Both the position numbers and the translations under genes were made by a program. The notes under the pieces were generated by a model. It saw nothing but the letters and a program-made list of their open reading frames with translations, was not told the origin of the DNA and did no database searches. 64,000 bases of DNA, taken from the NCBI GenBank assembly GCA_004764695.1, contig SMSO01000032.1, positions 3,702,983 through 3,766,982 on the forward strand, in the 5' to 3' direction. This document shows positions 63,668 to 64,000 of this stretch, piece by piece; within the stretch, counting starts at the first letter, position 1, and each line of letters begins with the position of its first letter. The DNA comes from Schizochytrium sp. TIO01. Taxonomy: Eukaryota > Sar > Bigyra > Thraustochytrida > Thraustochytriidae.

Positions 63668-64000
63668 GGCTGCCTTCCTCAGCATCCGCTCAATCCCAAC
63701 CATCGCCTGAAAGAAAGAGAAGCAGGCAGAGAATTCTACTATGCTATCGAGGACAAAAATGAACTGCTCACTCTTCGAAAGACCCTTGCTCGCAGGCGCG
63801 CGCGCACTGTGGGCGACCCTCCTCTCAAACCGCAGGGGAAATTCGGCCAGAGTACCACCATGTCACGCACCGCTGCGGGAACAGCGGTTAGACTGACCTC
63901 ACCTTTTTGTCCAACTTATCAGGAGTCACTCCACTGGCGCTGCGGGGCTCAGGGGCGACCATGTGGGGTCTCTTCCACTCTCTCTCTCTCCCTCTCTCTC
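63668..64000 (+). CDS. Possible partial exon running off the window
   Basis: A frame open for 111 codons from 63668 to the window end without a stop. Its first part reads LKEREAGREFYYAIEDKNEL and then TLRKTLARRRARTVGDPPL, which has the charge pattern of a helical protein region. A pyrimidine-rich CTTCCTCAG ending at 63682 could be the 3' splice site. The last codons run into a CT repeat. There is no known motif, so support is weak and the end is truncated by the window. Confidence 0.2.

Overview
This is nuclear DNA from a eukaryote. It has spliceosomal GT-AG introns of about 120-160 bp in two genes, a mitochondrial carrier, ARM-repeat, PTEN-like and Spinster-like proteins, long non-coding spacers full of microsatellites, and no bacterial-style operons. 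The standard genetic code fits every gene. At least two genes look ciliary or flagellar (a CCDC177-like coiled coil and a PG-rich-repeat coiled coil), so the organism should have a flagellated stage. My best guess is a protist such as a stramenopile (possibly a labyrinthulomycete), but no gene here proves the lineage.

Layout. 1-3.6 kb: non-coding, with compound GAA/GAT repeats. 3.6-6.0 kb (+): CPA1-type Na+/H+ exchanger. 6.8-7.5 kb (-): small hypothetical protein. 10.6-15.8 kb (+): protein kinase with a DFR motif in place of DFG, fused to 28 near-identical 44-residue ARM-like repeats and cut by two adjacent in-frame stops (TGA TAA) just before its natural C-terminus. 17.0-19.0 kb (+): PTEN/tensin-type phosphatase with C2 domain. 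21.3-23.1 kb (-) and 24.6-26.3 kb (+): a divergent pair of coiled-coil genes that look flagellar. 27.1-29.1 kb (-): CAX-type Ca2+/H+ antiporter. 29.1-37.4 kb: gene desert with a 295-bp CAAA array. 37.4-38.6 kb (+): three-exon mitochondrial phosphate carrier with a 34-nt middle exon. 39.4-40.4 kb (+): disordered protein. 41.4-42.5 kb (+): three-exon membrane-anchored MsrB-like protein. 43.6-45.6 kb (+): Spinster-like MFS transporter. 46.2-50.8 kb (-) and 53.0-57.0 kb (+): two head-to-head, strongly diverged paralogues of a large SF2 helicase-like protein with many CxxC modules. 57.0-58.0 kb (-): helical-repeat protein ending 28 bp from the previous gene. 59.5-60.4 kb (-): single-pass membrane protein with a six-cysteine tail. 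60.4-64 kb: non-coding repeats and a possible partial exon at the edge.

The most unusual content is the helicase pair. Both copies share a P-loop in a TQPG...GKT context, an RDEA(D/H)VAS box, an S(G/S)TLD motif III and a QGR(V/I)(V/S)RN motif VI, followed by a diverged array of zinc-binding-like cysteine pairs. I do not recognise this architecture as a named family. The second copy has a reading-frame break that a 32- or 38-nt intron would repair. The truncated ARM-repeat kinase is the second notable object. The remaining genes are ordinary housekeeping, transport and ciliary genes with no evident common pathway.
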